Of a stretch of 6,872 nucleotides of DNA, positions 6,833 to 6,872 are shown one piece after another. Source of the DNA: Spirochaeta sp. (GTDB lineage Bacteria; Spirochaetota; Spirochaetia; DSM-27196; Alkalispirochaetaceae); assembly GCA_007117185.1 (NCBI GenBank), contig SKHA01000155.1:1-6872 (forward strand), given 5' to 3'. A program made the translations under genes and the position numbers. Every line of letters begins with the position of its first letter. Positions within the stretch are counted from its first letter, which is position 1. The notes below the pieces were generated by a model, which was given only the letters and a program-made list of their open reading frames with translations, searched no databases and was not told where the DNA came from.

Positions 6833-6872
6833 TCAGTCCTGAACGATTGCCAGGACGTCGCCCATGGACAGG
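6833..6872 (-). CDS. groES: C-terminal end of a probable GroES co-chaperonin (truncated by window edge)
   Basis: Only the last 12 codons and the stop lie in the window; the minus strand reads LSMGDVLAIVQD then TGA (stop at 6835-6833). GroES proteins characteristically end in a strand of the form (I/L)xxxD(I/V)LAIV followed by a few residues, and this matches well. GroES caps GroEL and helps protein folding in the cytoplasm. The TGA is followed 8 bases later by the strong minus-strand terminator, so this is a true gene end and any groEL would not lie downstream of it here. With so few residues the family call is tentative, though a gene end at this place is well supported. Confidence 0.55.
   Translation of the reverse strand, partial: LSMGDVLAIVQD

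Overview
The window is about 60% GC by eye, gene-dense and chromosomal in character, with no tRNA, rRNA, CRISPR array, insertion sequence or integration scar visible. The gene content (a sigma-54 activator with a Fis-type helix-turn-helix, an archaeal/fungal-type aspartate-semialdehyde dehydrogenase, a lysine-sensitive-type aspartokinase and a groES-like end) fits a diderm bacterium. A high-GC spirochaete is my best guess, but it rests on general resemblance, not a search.

Layout, left to right. (1) Bases 3-704, plus strand: the C-terminal part of a sigma-54-dependent activator, entering at the GAFTGA loop and running to the natural stop. (2) A minus-strand cluster, read from right to left: asd (about 4244 to 3192), lysC (3195 to 1810, overlapping the asd stop by 4 bases) and a WecA/TagO-type polyprenyl-phosphate sugar-phosphate transferase (about 1751 to 714). 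It converges on the sigma-54 gene with only 9 bases between stops. (3) A roughly 100-bp divergent promoter region, 4245-4347. (4) Plus strand to 6792: a DinG/XPD-type DNA helicase whose N-terminus is a RadC-like JAB/JAMM domain. (5) A perfect 12-bp hairpin with a T-run on the minus strand, terminating both dinG and a convergent minus-strand gene whose last 12 codons (6833-6872) resemble the end of GroES.

How the genes work together: Asd and LysC catalyse the first two steps of the aspartate pathway, leading to diaminopimelate/lysine, threonine and methionine. The WecA-like enzyme starts lipid-linked glycan assembly, so the cluster joins envelope precursor supply with glycan initiation. The DinG-like protein would act in DNA repair or R-loop/replication-conflict processing and is apparently independent of the biosynthetic cluster.

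The main points of interest are the JAB-DinG fusion, in which the full metal-binding motif of the JAB domain and all four Fe-S cysteines of the helicase are present; a 9-bp hairpin between lysC and the transferase gene that buries a strong ribosome binding site, which is best spaced for an ATT start codon; and an asd promoter placed so close to the start codon that the mRNA would be nearly leaderless.
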